DNA from: Parasulfuritortus sp049322515
Lineage (GTDB): Bacteria; Pseudomonadota; Gammaproteobacteria; Burkholderiales; Thiobacillaceae
Length of the DNA stretch: 58,807 nt
Assembly: GCA_049322515.1 (NCBI GenBank)
Contig: JBMOQW010000023.1
Coordinates: 1-58,807 of the forward strand
Direction of reading: 5' to 3'
Positions 40,468 to 49,250 of the stretch are shown here, one piece after another (positions within the stretch are counted from its first letter, which is position 1; each line of letters starts with the position of its first letter). A model generated the notes under the pieces. That model worked only from the letters and a program-made list of their open reading frames with translations. It was not told the DNA's origin and searched no databases. The position numbers and the translations under genes were made by a program.

Positions 40468-42728
40468 TGCTTCTTTGCCGGCTTCTTCTTGGCTGGCGCG
40501 GAGACGGAAACCGGCTTGACCGGCGCGCCGTCCTCGGCCAGCACGAAATCGATCTTCGAGCTTTCCAACTCGACCTGGGCCACCTTGATGCGCACCTTGT
40601 CGCCCAATCGGAAGCGCTTGCCGGTCCGCTCGCCCAGCATCTGGTGCCGGGCGGCGTCGAAGTGGAAATAGTCCTGGCCCAGCTCCGAGACATGCACCAG
40701 GCCTTCGACGAAGACCTCGTTCAAGGCCACGAAAACCCCGAAGCTGGTCACGCCTGAGATGACACCGTCGAATTCCTCGCCCAGTTTGTCGCGCATGTAA
40801 TAGCACTTCAGCCAGCTCACCACGTCTCGGCTGGCCTCGTCGGCGCGCCGCTCGGTCATCGAGCAGTGGGCACCGATCTGCTCCCAGTCACCCGGCGAAT
40901 AGGTGGCATTGTCGAGGCAGGCACGGATGGCGCGATGCACCAGCAGATCGGGATAACGCCGAATCGGCGAGGTGAAGTGGGTGTAGGACTCGTAAGCCAG
41001 ACCGAAGTGACCGACGTTCTCGGCACTGTACACGGCCTGCTTGAGCGAGCGCAGCATCACCGTCTGCAGCAACTGCTCGTCCGGGCGGCCCTTGATCTTG
41101 GCCAGCAGTTCGGCATAGTCCTTGGCATGCGGGTCGTCGCCACCGGCCAGCACGAAGCCGAACTCGGCCATGAACTCGTGCAGGGCCTTCAGCTTGACCA
41201 GGGTCGGGCCCTCGTGGATCCGGTACAGCGTGGCGTGCTTGCGCTTCTTGAGGAACTCCGAGGCGCACACGTTGGCGGCCAGCATGCATTCCTCGATGAT
41301 GCGGTGGGCGTCGTTGCGCGCGTAGGGAATGATCTTCTCGATCTTGCTCGTGGTCTCGTCGAAGATCATCTTGGTTTCCAGCGTCTCGAAGTCGATGGCG
41401 CCGCGCTTGTGGCGGGCTTTCAGGAGGACGTGGAACAGCTTGTTCAGGTTGACCAGATGGGGCAGCAGGTCGGCCTGGGCCTTGGGCGGCTTCTTCTCGC
41501 CCGAGAGCCAGTCCCAGACCTGGGTGTAGGTCAGCCGGGCCTTGGAGTGCATCACGCCCGGGAAGAAGCGGTATTTCTTGATCGTGCCGGTACTGGCGAT
41601 CTCCATCTCGCAGACCATACAGGCGCGATCGACCTTGGGGTTCAGGGAACAGAGCCCGTTCGACAACTCCTCCGGCAACATCGGGATCACCCGGCGTGGG
41701 AAGTACACCGAATTGCCACGGGCATAGGCTTCCTTGTCGAGCGCGGAACCCGGCGTCACGTAATGCGAGACGTCGGCGATGGCGACCCAGAGCTTGAAAC
41801 CGCGTCCCATCGGTTCGCAATACACAGCATCGTCGAAGTCGCGCGAATCCTCGCCGTCGATGGTCACCAGGGGGAGGTCCCGGATGTCCTCGCGGCCCTC
41901 GAAATCCTTCTTGGTGACGCCCTTGGGCAACTTCCTGGCCTGGTCCTGGACCGCCTTGGGAAACTCGAAAGGCAGATCATGCTTGCGCAGGGCGATCTCG
42001 ATTTCCATGCCCGGGTCGGCGTAATTGCCCAGCACGTCGGTGATACGGCCCATGGCCGGGGTGTGCTTGGTCGGCTGCTCGACGATCTCCACCGTCACCA
42101 CCTGGCCGAAGGCGACCTTGGTCGGCTCGCTGGGCGGAATGACGATGTCCTGGTTGATGCGCTTGTTTTCCGCGACCACCCATTGGTGGCCATGCTCGTA
42201 GTAGAGCCGACCGACGACCTTGGTATTGGCTCGCTCGAGCACTTCGACGATCTTGCCTTCCTTGCGCCCGCGCCGATCCAGTCCGTGCTCGCGACACATC
42301 ACCCGGTCACCGTGCAGGACCTGGTGCATCTCCTTCTCGGACAGGAACATGTCGCCCGAGGCATCATCCGGGATGAAAAAACCGAAGCCGTCCGGATGGC
42401 CCTCGACCCGACCCGCCTTGAGCTCGATCTTTTCCGGCAGGCAGAGGTCGCCGCGCCGGTTGATGATCAGCTGGCCGTCGCGCTGCATGGCGCCCAGGCG
42501 ACGATTGAAGGATTCCAGCTCTTCCGGCTCGATGTCGAGCCGGAAGGCCATGTCCTCGGCCGGCGTCGGCCCCCCCGCAGCTTCCACCAGTTGCAGGATG
42601 AATTCCCGACTGGGCAGCGGGTAGTCGTATTTCTCGCGTTCACGTTGCAGGAATGGGTCTTGCCAACGTAGGCCCTTGCGGGCTCGCGGCTTGGCGGGTG
42701 ATTTTTTTGAGGGTTTTTTATCAGTCAT
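40464..42728 (-). CDS. rnr: Ribonuclease R
   Basis: 754 residues from ATG 42728; the frame is open upstream into the tRNA promoter region but the basic Lys-rich N terminus (MTDKKPSKKSPAKPRARKG) fits the family. Order: N-terminal helix-turn-helix-like and cold-shock domains, RNB catalytic domain (DGEDSRDFDDAVYCEP with the metal-binding Asp residues), S1 domain (FDGVISGVTSFGVFVALNEVFVEGLVHVSEL) and a Lys-rich tail (APAKKKPAKKQ). It is a 3'-5' exoribonuclease that degrades structured RNA. Confidence 0.97.
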   Translation of the reverse strand: MTDKKPSKKSPAKPRARKGLRWQDPFLQREREKYDYPLPSREFILQLVEAAGGPTPAEDMAFRLDIEPEELESFNRRLGAMQRDGQLIINRRGDLCLPEKIELKAGRVEGHPDGFGFFIPDDASGDMFLSEKEMHQVLHGDRVMCREHGLDRRGRKEGKIVEVLERANTKVVGRLYYEHGHQWVVAENKRINQDIVIPPSEPTKVAFGQVVTVEIVEQPTKHTPAMGRITDVLGNYADPGMEIEIALRKHDLPFEFPKAVQDQARKLPKGVTKKDFEGREDIRDLPLVTIDGEDSRDFDDAVYCEPMGRGFKLWVAIADVSHYVTPGSALDKEAYARGNSVYFPRRVIPMLPEELSNGLCSLNPKVDRACMVCEMEIASTGTIKKYRFFPGVMHSKARLTYTQVWDWLSGEKKPPKAQADLLPHLVNLNKLFHVLLKARHKRGAIDFETLETKMIFDETTSKIEKIIPYARNDAHRIIEECMLAANVCASEFLKKRKHATLYRIHEGPTLVKLKALHEFMAEFGFVLAGGDDPHAKDYAELLAKIKGRPDEQLLQTVMLRSLKQAVYSAENVGHFGLAYESYTHFTSPIRRYPDLLVHRAIRACLDNATYSPGDWEQIGAHCSMTERRADEASRDVVSWLKCYYMRDKLGEEFDGVISGVTSFGVFVALNEVFVEGLVHVSELGQDYFHFDAARHQMLGERTGKRFRLGDKVRIKVAQVELESSKIDFVLAEDGAPVKPVSVSAPAKKKPAKKQ

Positions 42729-42740
42729 TGAAAACTCACG

Positions 42741-42769
42741 TTGACACAGCATGACGGCGTCGCTAAGAT
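42741..42769 (+). promoter_or_regulatory. Sigma-70 promoter of tRNA-Leu
   Basis: TTGACA (42741-42746), 17 bases, TAAGAT (42764-42769). Start would be near 42776, a few bases before the tRNA. The bases between -10 and +1 (GCGCGCCTC) are GC-rich, typical of stringently controlled promoters. It shares the short spacer with the divergent rnr promoter. Confidence 0.7.
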
Positions 42770-42781
42770 GCGCGCCTCTTT

Positions 42782-42868
42782 GCCCAGGTGGCGGAATTGG
42801 TAGACGCACTAGGTTCAGGTCCTAGCGCCGGCAACGGTGTGGAGGTTCGAGTCCTCTCCTGGGCACCA
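42782..42868 (+). tRNA. tRNA-Leu (CAG anticodon)
   Basis: 87 bases including encoded CCA. Acceptor arms GCCCAGG and CCTGGGC pair perfectly, followed by discriminator A and CCA. The anticodon stem CTAGG/CCTAG encloses the loop TTCAGGT with anticodon CAG. A long variable arm (GCGCCGGCAACGGTGT region) identifies a class II tRNA, and GGTTCGAGTCC is the T-loop. Confidence 0.97.
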
Positions 42869-42877
42869 AAGTAAGAC

Positions 42878-42903
42878 AAAAAGCCGGCTTTCGCCGGCTT
42901 TTT
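42878..42903. terminator. Intrinsic terminator, bidirectional
   Basis: AAAAAGCCGGC (42878-42888) and GCCGGCTTTTT (42893-42903) are perfect complements around TTTC. The T-run on the plus strand ends the tRNA-Leu transcript. The A-run gives a T-run on the minus strand, so it also fits as a terminator for purA, whose stop lies 12 bases away. Confidence 0.88.
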
Positions 42904-42914
42904 CATTTCCAGGC

Positions 42915-44207
42915 TCATTCGAACGGGTGCCGCCGGACGATGGTTTCCTTGCGGTCCGGGCCGGTGGACACGATGTCGATGGGTACCCCGCACAGTTCCT
43001 GCATGCGGTTCAGGTAGGCCTGGGCATTCTTCGGCAGTTCCTCGAAGGTGGCGACGCCGACCGTGCTTTCCTTCCAGCCCGACCACTCCTCGTAGACCGG
43101 CTCGCAGCCGCTCAGGGCCTCGGAGCCCACCGGCAGGATGTCGCACACTTCGCCGTCCAGGGTGTAGCCGGTCGCGATGCGCACGGTCTCCATGCCGTCC
43201 AGCACGTCCAGCTTGGTCACGCACAGGCCGGAGATGCCGTTGATCTGGATCGCACGTTTCAACGCGGCGGCGTCGAACCAGCCGCAACGGCGGGCACGTC
43301 CGGTGGTGGAGCCAAACTCGTGGCCCTTTTCTGCCAGCCATTTGCCGTTGTCGTCGAACAGTTCGGTGGGGAACGGGCCCGAGCCGACCCGGGTGGTGTA
43401 GGCCTTGGTGATGCCCAGGGTGTAGTGCATCGACGAGGGCCCCATGCCAGAACCGGTGGAGGCGCCGCCAGCGGTGCAGTTGGACGAGGTGACGAACGGA
43501 TAGGTGCCGTGGTCGATGTCCAGCAGGGTGCCCTGGGCGCCCTCGAACAGCAGGTTCTCACCACGCTTGTTGGCTTCGTACAACTTGCGCGGCACATCGC
43601 CGATCATCGGCTTGATCTTCTCGGCCAGTTCCATGGCGCGGTCGAGGGTCTGGTGGAAATCGACGGTCTCGGTCTTGAAGTAGTTCTTGAGCACGAAGTT
43701 GTGATAGTCGAGCACCTCGCCCAGCTTGGCGGCGAACCGTTCGCGGTGCATCAGGTCCTGCACGCGGATGGCACGGCGGGCGATCTTGTCCTCGTAGGCC
43801 GGGCCGATGCCGCGCCCGGTGGTACCGATCTTGCCGGCGCCTTTGGCCGCCTCACGGGCGTGATCGAGGGCGATGTGGTGCGGCAGGATCAGCGGGCAGG
43901 CTTCGGAAATGGTCATCCGGCTGGCGACGTCGATGCCTTCCTGCTCCAGCATCGCAATTTCCTCGATCAGCGCCTCCGGCGAACAGACCACGCCGTTGCC
44001 GATGTAGCAATGCACGTTGTCGCGCAGGATGCCGGACGGGATCAGGTGCAGCACGGTCTTCTTGCCACCCACCACCAAGGTGTGGCCGGCATTGTGGCCG
44101 CCCTGGAAGCGGACCACGCCCTGGGCCCGGTCGGTCAGCCAATCAACGATTTTGCCCTTGCCTTCGTCACCCCACTGGGTGCCGATCACGACGACGTTCT
44201 TGCTCAT
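42915..44207 (-). CDS. purA: Adenylosuccinate synthetase
   Basis: 430 residues from ATG 44207. P-loop-like GTQWGDEGKGKIVDWLTDRA at the N terminus, GGHNAGHTLVVGGKK, GTTGRGIGPAYEDKIARRAIRV and the C-terminal block TGPDRKETIV. It joins IMP and aspartate with GTP in AMP synthesis. hisZ-purA adjacency is conserved in betaproteobacteria. It ends at the bidirectional terminator. Confidence 0.98.
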   Translation of the reverse strand: MSKNVVVIGTQWGDEGKGKIVDWLTDRAQGVVRFQGGHNAGHTLVVGGKKTVLHLIPSGILRDNVHCYIGNGVVCSPEALIEEIAMLEQEGIDVASRMTISEACPLILPHHIALDHAREAAKGAGKIGTTGRGIGPAYEDKIARRAIRVQDLMHRERFAAKLGEVLDYHNFVLKNYFKTETVDFHQTLDRAMELAEKIKPMIGDVPRKLYEANKRGENLLFEGAQGTLLDIDHGTYPFVTSSNCTAGGASTGSGMGPSSMHYTLGITKAYTTRVGSGPFPTELFDDNGKWLAEKGHEFGSTTGRARRCGWFDAAALKRAIQINGISGLCVTKLDVLDGMETVRIATGYTLDGEVCDILPVGSEALSGCEPVYEEWSGWKESTVGVATFEELPKNAQAYLNRMQELCGVPIDIVSTGPDRKETIVRRHPFE

Positions 44208-44232
44208 AATGGAATATCCGTGAATCAACAGG

Positions 44233-45390
44233 TTAGGAATACAGCGGTTTGATTTTCCAGGTGCCGCCATCGAAGACCAGATGACGGTCGCAACCGGCTT
44301 CGAGACGGTGCTCGCCCTGGCCAGGCAACTCGACCACCACCCGCTCGCCGCCGGCGCGCAGCTCGGCGACCCGCTCCTCCAGACCCGGTTCACCTGCCGA
44401 TGGCGCCAGGATGCCAGTGCGCAAGCGGGGTTCGGGCAGGCTCAACAGGAGACGACGCAGATCGAGGCTGAACCCGGTGGCCGGCCGGGCGCGGCCGAAC
44501 ACCGCGCCGGTACCGTCATAGCGGCCACCCACCGCCACCGACTGGGCCTGGCCGCCCACATAGGCGGCAAACACCACGCCGGTGTGGTAGCCGAAGCCGC
44601 GCAGGTCGGAGAGGTCAACCGCGAAGTCCATGCCCGGATGGCTGGCCATCAGGGCCGCCAGGTCGTCCAGGGCACGGAGCACGCCGGGCACGCCCGGCAG
44701 TTGTTCCCGCGCCTCGGCGATCACGGCAGGCCCCCCATACAGTTCAGGCAGGACCAGGAAAGCGTTCCGCCAGGGTTCGCTCAAGTCGTGGGTCAGTTGC
44801 GCCAGGGCCGGCACATCCTTGCTCCGCAACGCCCTGAACAGCGGCCGCTCGGTGGCCCGGGTCACCCCGGCCGCGGCAACGAGAGCGCGGAACAGCCCGA
44901 CATGACCCAGACTGACCCGAAACTCGCCCAGGCGGGCCGCGTTCAGCGACGCCAGCAGCAAACTCAGGATCTCCCGGTCAGCCTCGATGCCGGGGTGGCC
45001 AAACAACTCGGCGCCGACCTGATAAGGTTCGCGCGCGGCGAGCAAGCCATCCGGCTGGGTGTGCAGCACCGAGCCGGCATAGCACAGGCGGGCCACGCCC
45101 TGACGGTTGAGCAGGTGGGCGTCGATGCGCGCCATCTGCGGCGTGATGTCGGCGCGCACGCCCATCATGCGACCGGACAGGGCATCGACCACCTTGAAGG
45201 TCTTCAGGTCGAGGTCGCCCGCAGTGCCGGTCAGCAGGGAGTCGAGATATTCCAGCATCGGCGGCCAGACCAGTTCGTAGCCGTAGGTATCGAACAGGTC
45301 AAGCAGGCGGCGGCGCAGGAACTCGGCCTGCCGGGCGTAGGGCGGCAGGATGTCCTCGATATATTCGGGCAGGAGCCAGGCGTCGTTCAT
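44233..45390 (-). CDS. hisZ: ATP phosphoribosyltransferase regulatory subunit
   Basis: 385 residues. Histidyl-tRNA synthetase-like fold without a functional synthetase: LPEYIEDILPPYARQAEFLRRRLLDLFDTYGYELVWPPMLEYLDSL, then VRADITPQMARIDAHLL and YDGTGAVFGRARPATGFSLDLRRLL. It partners the short HisG, so this organism should carry the short form of HisG elsewhere. A separate true hisS is present at 52553-53824. The start overlaps the DUF2065 stop. Confidence 0.95.
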   Translation of the reverse strand: MNDAWLLPEYIEDILPPYARQAEFLRRRLLDLFDTYGYELVWPPMLEYLDSLLTGTAGDLDLKTFKVVDALSGRMMGVRADITPQMARIDAHLLNRQGVARLCYAGSVLHTQPDGLLAAREPYQVGAELFGHPGIEADREILSLLLASLNAARLGEFRVSLGHVGLFRALVAAAGVTRATERPLFRALRSKDVPALAQLTHDLSEPWRNAFLVLPELYGGPAVIAEAREQLPGVPGVLRALDDLAALMASHPGMDFAVDLSDLRGFGYHTGVVFAAYVGGQAQSVAVGGRYDGTGAVFGRARPATGFSLDLRRLLLSLPEPRLRTGILAPSAGEPGLEERVAELRAGGERVVVELPGQGEHRLEAGCDRHLVFDGGTWKIKPLYS

Positions 45391-45578
45391 CGGGTCAGCA
45401 TCAGCAAGAGTAAACCGGCCAGCATGGACACCAGCCCCATGAAACGGATCTGGCCGTCCTTCATTTCAGTCATCCGGACAAAGGCCTCACGCCAGGCGGT
45501 CGGCGCGAGGAAGGGCAACACCCCTTCCAGCACCAGCATCAAGGCCAGCGCGGGCAGGAAGATATCGCCCAGGCTCAT
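45387..45578 (-). CDS. DUF2065 membrane protein (YjeT-like)
   Basis: 63 residues with two membrane helices (FLPALALMLVLEGVLPFL and RFMGLVSMLAGLLLLMLTR) joined by a short charged loop (AFVRMTEMKDGQI). Matches the DUF2065/YjeT family, which is regularly encoded after hflC. Function unknown. The stop overlaps the hisZ start. Confidence 0.88.
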   Translation of the reverse strand: MSLGDIFLPALALMLVLEGVLPFLAPTAWREAFVRMTEMKDGQIRFMGLVSMLAGLLLLMLTR

Positions 45579-45589
45579 CGGGCCCGGCC

Positions 45590-46465
45590 TTACTTGCCGT
45601 TGCCACGGGGCGACTTCATGTAGCGGAAGAAATCGGAATTCGGTTGCAGCACCATGACATCGCTCTTGTCCTTGAAGCTGGCCTTGTAGGCTTCCATGCT
45701 GCGGTAGAAGGCATAGAACTCCGGATTCTTGCCGTAGGCAGCGGCATAGATGGCAGCCGCCTTGGCATCGCCCTCACCCTTGAGCGTCTGGGCTTCCCTG
45801 TAGGCTTCGGCGATGATCACCTCGCGCTGCTTGTCGGCATCGGCCTTGATCTGCTCGGCCTCGGCGGAACCGGTCGAACGCAACTCGTTGGCGACCCGCT
45901 TGCGCTCGGCCTCCATGCGCCGGTAGACCGACTCGCTCACCTCGGTAGGCAGTTCGACCCGCTTGATGCGCACATCCATGACCTCGACGCCGAACCGGCG
46001 CGCGTCCTGGTCAGCCGAGGCACGCAGTGATTCCATGATGTTGTCGCGCTCGCCGGAGACCACGTCGTGCACAGTGCGCTTGCCGAATTCGGCCCGCATG
46101 CCATCGTTGATGGTCTGCGCCAGGCGGTTCTGGGCCTTCTTCTCGTCGCCGGCAAAGCTGACATAAAACCGCTGGACATCAAAAATGCGCCACTTGATGT
46201 AGTAGTCGACCAGGACGTTCTTCTTCTCGGACGTGATGAAGCGCTCGGGTTCGGCCAGATCCAGCGTCAGGATCCGGGTATCGAAATAGCGCACGTTCTG
46301 CACCAGCGGCAGCTTGAAATACAGGCCCGGCTCGCGCTTGATCGAGACCACTTCACCGAGCTGGAACACCATGCCGGCTTGCCGCTGGTCGACCGTGAAG
46401 ATGGACAGGGACAACAGAATCAGGCCCAGGACGATGGGCACCACGAATTGGCCCAGCTTGTTCAT
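45590..46465 (-). CDS. hflC: FtsH protease regulator HflC
   Basis: 291 residues. One N-terminal membrane anchor (FVVPIVLGLILLSLSIFTV), then a prohibitin/SPFH domain (ERKRVANELRSTGSAEAEQIKADADKQREVIIAEAYREA). HflK and HflC form a large periplasmic-facing complex around FtsH and modulate membrane protein turnover. The start overlaps the hflK stop (ATGA). Confidence 0.96.
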   Translation of the reverse strand: MNKLGQFVVPIVLGLILLSLSIFTVDQRQAGMVFQLGEVVSIKREPGLYFKLPLVQNVRYFDTRILTLDLAEPERFITSEKKNVLVDYYIKWRIFDVQRFYVSFAGDEKKAQNRLAQTINDGMRAEFGKRTVHDVVSGERDNIMESLRASADQDARRFGVEVMDVRIKRVELPTEVSESVYRRMEAERKRVANELRSTGSAEAEQIKADADKQREVIIAEAYREAQTLKGEGDAKAAAIYAAAYGKNPEFYAFYRSMEAYKASFKDKSDVMVLQPNSDFFRYMKSPRGNGK

Positions 46466-47673
46466 GGCCGGCTCTCCCGTTCACGGCTGCGGAAAGAATC
46501 GCGGCTGCGCGAGGGCTCCTGCGCCCCGGGGCTGGTGGCAGTCGCAGTCGTGGCGTTGGTCGCGGCCGCTTCCACGGACGCTGCTCCCCCCGCAGCCTGG
46601 ATCAGCTTGTCGAGCGGCAGGTAAAGCAGGTTGCCACCCTGTTTGTCGTCGACCAGCACCTTGGTGGTATTGGCCATCACCTGTTGCATGGTGTCCTGGT
46701 AAAGACGTTCGCGGGTCACTTGCGGCGCCTTGGCGTATTCGACCGCGACCTGGCGGAAGCGGTCAGCCTCACCCTGGGCGTTGGCCACCACGCGCTGCTT
46801 GTAGCCCTGTGCTTCCTCCTTGAGGCGGGCGGCAACCCCCTTGGCCTTGGGGATCACGTCATTGGCGTAGGCCTGGCCTTCGTTCTTGAGACGCTCCCGG
46901 TCCTGACCGGCCTTGACCGCATCGTCGAAAGCGGCCTGCACCTGTTCGGGGGGCTGGGCGTTCTGCATGTTGACCTTGCTGATGCTGACGCCCGTCTTGT
47001 AGCGGTCGAGGATGGCCTGCATCAGCTTGGTGGCGCGGTCGGCCACCTCGGCGCGGCCTTCGTAGAGCACGAAGTCCATCTTGCTCTTGCCGACGATCTC
47101 ACGGATCGCGGTTTCCGCGGCCTGCATCACCGCTTCATCGGGGTCGCGATTCATGAACAAGTATTCCTCGGGGCTCTTGAGGGTGTATTGCACGGAGAGC
47201 TGGAGATCGATGATGTTCTCGTCGTCGGTCAGCATCAGCGATTCGGAAAGGACTTTCGACTTGACGTTGTTGCGGTAGCCCACTTCCACGGTACGCACCT
47301 GCTCGACGTTGACCACCTCGACCGACTCGAAGGGCGCGGGCAGATGCCAACGCGGACCTGGCTGGGTGACCTCGATGAACTTGCCGAAACGCAACACCAC
47401 GCCCCGCTGGCCGGTGTCGACGATGTAGAACCCACTGGCCAGCCAGACCAGAATGGCAAGACCGATCAGCAGACCCGCCCCGGGCAAGGGGAACTTGGGC
47501 AGACCGCGATCGCCGAGCCGGTTGCCGCCGCCATCGCCTCCGCCGCTCTTGCGGCCATTCATCATGCCGTTGAGCCGCTGATTGAAGCGACGCCAGAGTT
47601 CATCCAGGTCGGGCGGGCCACCGTTACCGCCGCCGCCCCCGCCTTTTCCCCACTGGGGATCATTCCATGCCAT
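46462..47673 (-). CDS. hflK: FtsH protease regulator HflK
   Basis: 403 residues. A Gly-rich cytoplasmic N terminus (WGKGGGGGGNGGPPDLDELW) leads to one membrane helix (GLLIGLAILVWLASGFYIV) and an SPFH domain (GQRGVVLRFGKFIEV; SKMDFVLYEGRAEVADRA). The C terminus is Ala/Thr-rich then Arg/Ser-rich. It works with HflC. The hflX stop overlaps its start by 14 bases. Confidence 0.96.
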   Translation of the reverse strand: MAWNDPQWGKGGGGGGNGGPPDLDELWRRFNQRLNGMMNGRKSGGGDGGGNRLGDRGLPKFPLPGAGLLIGLAILVWLASGFYIVDTGQRGVVLRFGKFIEVTQPGPRWHLPAPFESVEVVNVEQVRTVEVGYRNNVKSKVLSESLMLTDDENIIDLQLSVQYTLKSPEEYLFMNRDPDEAVMQAAETAIREIVGKSKMDFVLYEGRAEVADRATKLMQAILDRYKTGVSISKVNMQNAQPPEQVQAAFDDAVKAGQDRERLKNEGQAYANDVIPKAKGVAARLKEEAQGYKQRVVANAQGEADRFRQVAVEYAKAPQVTRERLYQDTMQQVMANTTKVLVDDKQGGNLLYLPLDKLIQAAGGAASVEAAATNATTATATSPGAQEPSRSRDSFRSRERESRP

Positions 47674-48817
47674 CTTGTTGTTCGATTTCAGTTGGTTGTG
47701 CAGAGCGCGCGGACCGCGCGAATTCGATCAGCGCCTGTTTCAGGAGATCGATCCCGGCGCCCGCCAGGGCGCTCAACGAGACGCGCGTGATGTTACCACA
47801 CTCGTCCCGTGCCACCGCCGGCTCGGCGCCGGTCAGGTCGATCTTGTTGAGGATCCGGATCTGCGGCACCTTGTCCGCGCCGATCTCGGCCAGCACCTTG
47901 TCCACCTCGGCGATCTGCCGATCCCGGTTGAGACTCGCCGAATCGATCACGTGCAAGAGCAGATCAGCGCGCGCCGTCTCTTCCAGGGTGGCATGGAAGG
48001 CCGCCACCAGGGAATGCGGCAGACGGGTGATGAAGCCGACCGTGTCGGACAGCACCACCTGCCCGGTTTCCGGCAGCCAGAGCTTGCGCGTGGTGGTATC
48101 CAGGGTGGCGAACAACTGGTCGGCAGCATAGACCCTGGCGTGGGTCAGCGCGTTGAACAGGGTCGACTTGCCGGCATTGGTGTAGCCGACCAGCGACACC
48201 GACAATGCCCCACCCCGCTGACGCGCGCGTCGTTGCAGGGCACGGCTTCTTTCCAGTTTGTCGAGCCGGACCTCGATGTTCTTGATCTTGGCACCGATCA
48301 TCCGGCGGTCCAGTTCCAGCTGGGTCTCGCCCGGACCGCCGCGCATGCCGATGCCGCCCTTCTGCCGCTCCAGATGGCTCCAGCCACGCACCAGCCGGGT
48401 TGCGTAATGGCGCAATTGGGCCAGTTCGACCTGCAGCTTGCCCTCGTTGGATCGCGCCCGCTGGGCGAAGATTTCCAGGATCAGCGCGGTGCGGTCGAGG
48501 ACCCGGCACTGCATCCGCCTTTCCAGGTTGCGCTCCTGCACCGGCGACAACTCGTGGTTGAAGATGACCAGGCTGGCCCCGGCGGCGCGTGCCGCCTCGG
48601 CGATCTCGTCGGCCTTGCCGCTGCCAACGAACAGCGCGGCATCGGGCCGGTCGCGCCGGCCCTGGATCACCGACTCGATGCGCAACCCGGCACCGCTGGC
48701 CAGCAATTTCAGCTCGGACAGGCTCTCGGCATATTCGGGATCGCCGAAATTGACACTGGCCAGGACCACGGAGAGTCCTTGGCCCGCGTCATCGGCGGTG
48801 GGCGGACGGTCAAACAT
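47660..48817 (-). CDS. hflX: Ribosome-associated GTPase HflX
   Basis: 385 residues. An N-terminal HflX domain (FNHELSPVQERNLERRMQCRVLDRTALILEIFAQRA) and the GQ-rich linker (ERQKGGIGMRGGPGETQLELDRR) precede the G domain (VGYTNAGKSTLFNAL, then DTVGFITRLPHSLV and NKIDL). HflX splits stalled ribosomes under stress. It lies 36 bases downstream of hfq, the standard pairing. Confidence 0.97.
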   Translation of the reverse strand: MFDRPPTADDAGQGLSVVLASVNFGDPEYAESLSELKLLASGAGLRIESVIQGRRDRPDAALFVGSGKADEIAEAARAAGASLVIFNHELSPVQERNLERRMQCRVLDRTALILEIFAQRARSNEGKLQVELAQLRHYATRLVRGWSHLERQKGGIGMRGGPGETQLELDRRMIGAKIKNIEVRLDKLERSRALQRRARQRGGALSVSLVGYTNAGKSTLFNALTHARVYAADQLFATLDTTTRKLWLPETGQVVLSDTVGFITRLPHSLVAAFHATLEETARADLLLHVIDSASLNRDRQIAEVDKVLAEIGADKVPQIRILNKIDLTGAEPAVARDECGNITRVSLSALAGAGIDLLKQALIEFARSARSAQPTEIEQQDGME

Positions 48818-48853
48818 CGGCGGACCCGGCCGCCGTACGCACCAGGAAGATGA

Positions 48854-49087
48854 TTACTCTTCCTCGCCGGCTTGACGGTAGGCGACCGGCCGGGCCGGCA
48901 CCACGGTGGATATGGCGTGCTTGTAGACCATCTGGGTGACGGCGTTCTTGAGCAGCACGACGTACTGGTCGTAGCTGTCGATATAACCTTGCAGCTTGAT
49001 GCCGTTGACAAGATACACGGACACCTGCACCTGCTCTTGACGCAGGGCGTTCAAAAAGGGGTCTTGTAACTGCTGCCCTTTGCTCAT
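48854..49087 (-). CDS. hfq: RNA chaperone Hfq
   Basis: 77 residues. Sm1 and Sm2 motifs are intact (QDPFLNALRQEQVQVSVYLVNGIKLQGYIDSYDQYVVLLKN, then MVYKHAISTVVPARPV). The C-terminal tail is very short (AYRQAGEEE), as usual in betaproteobacteria. It forms a hexamer that pairs small RNAs with mRNAs. The 163-base spacer upstream contains a TAGAAT -10-like element with a poor -35, so a local promoter is possible. Confidence 0.98.
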   Translation of the reverse strand: MSKGQQLQDPFLNALRQEQVQVSVYLVNGIKLQGYIDSYDQYVVLLKNAVTQMVYKHAISTVVPARPVAYRQAGEEE

Positions 49088-49250
49088 GGCGTTATTCCTT
49101 ATGTTGAAACGTCGAAGCTATGAATTGTCGTTGCGCGGGAGGCCGGGATTCTAACCCCTATTTGCCGACAAACAAATCCCGTTACCTTGGCGCGACCGGC
49201 TGAAAAGCGGTGTGACGCCACCGGTCCCGGCGAGTTCAAATAAAATCAGC

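Noticed and set aside
40866..42671. A 601-codon plus-strand frame opposite rnr
   Set aside because: Antisense shadow of ribonuclease R; no domain signature and no ribosome site.
49194..49226. GACCGG...CCGGTC inverted repeat after der considered as a terminator or a fourth repeat array
   Set aside because: Only six bases pair across a long loop, there is no T-run, and none of the array words or periodic spacing is present.
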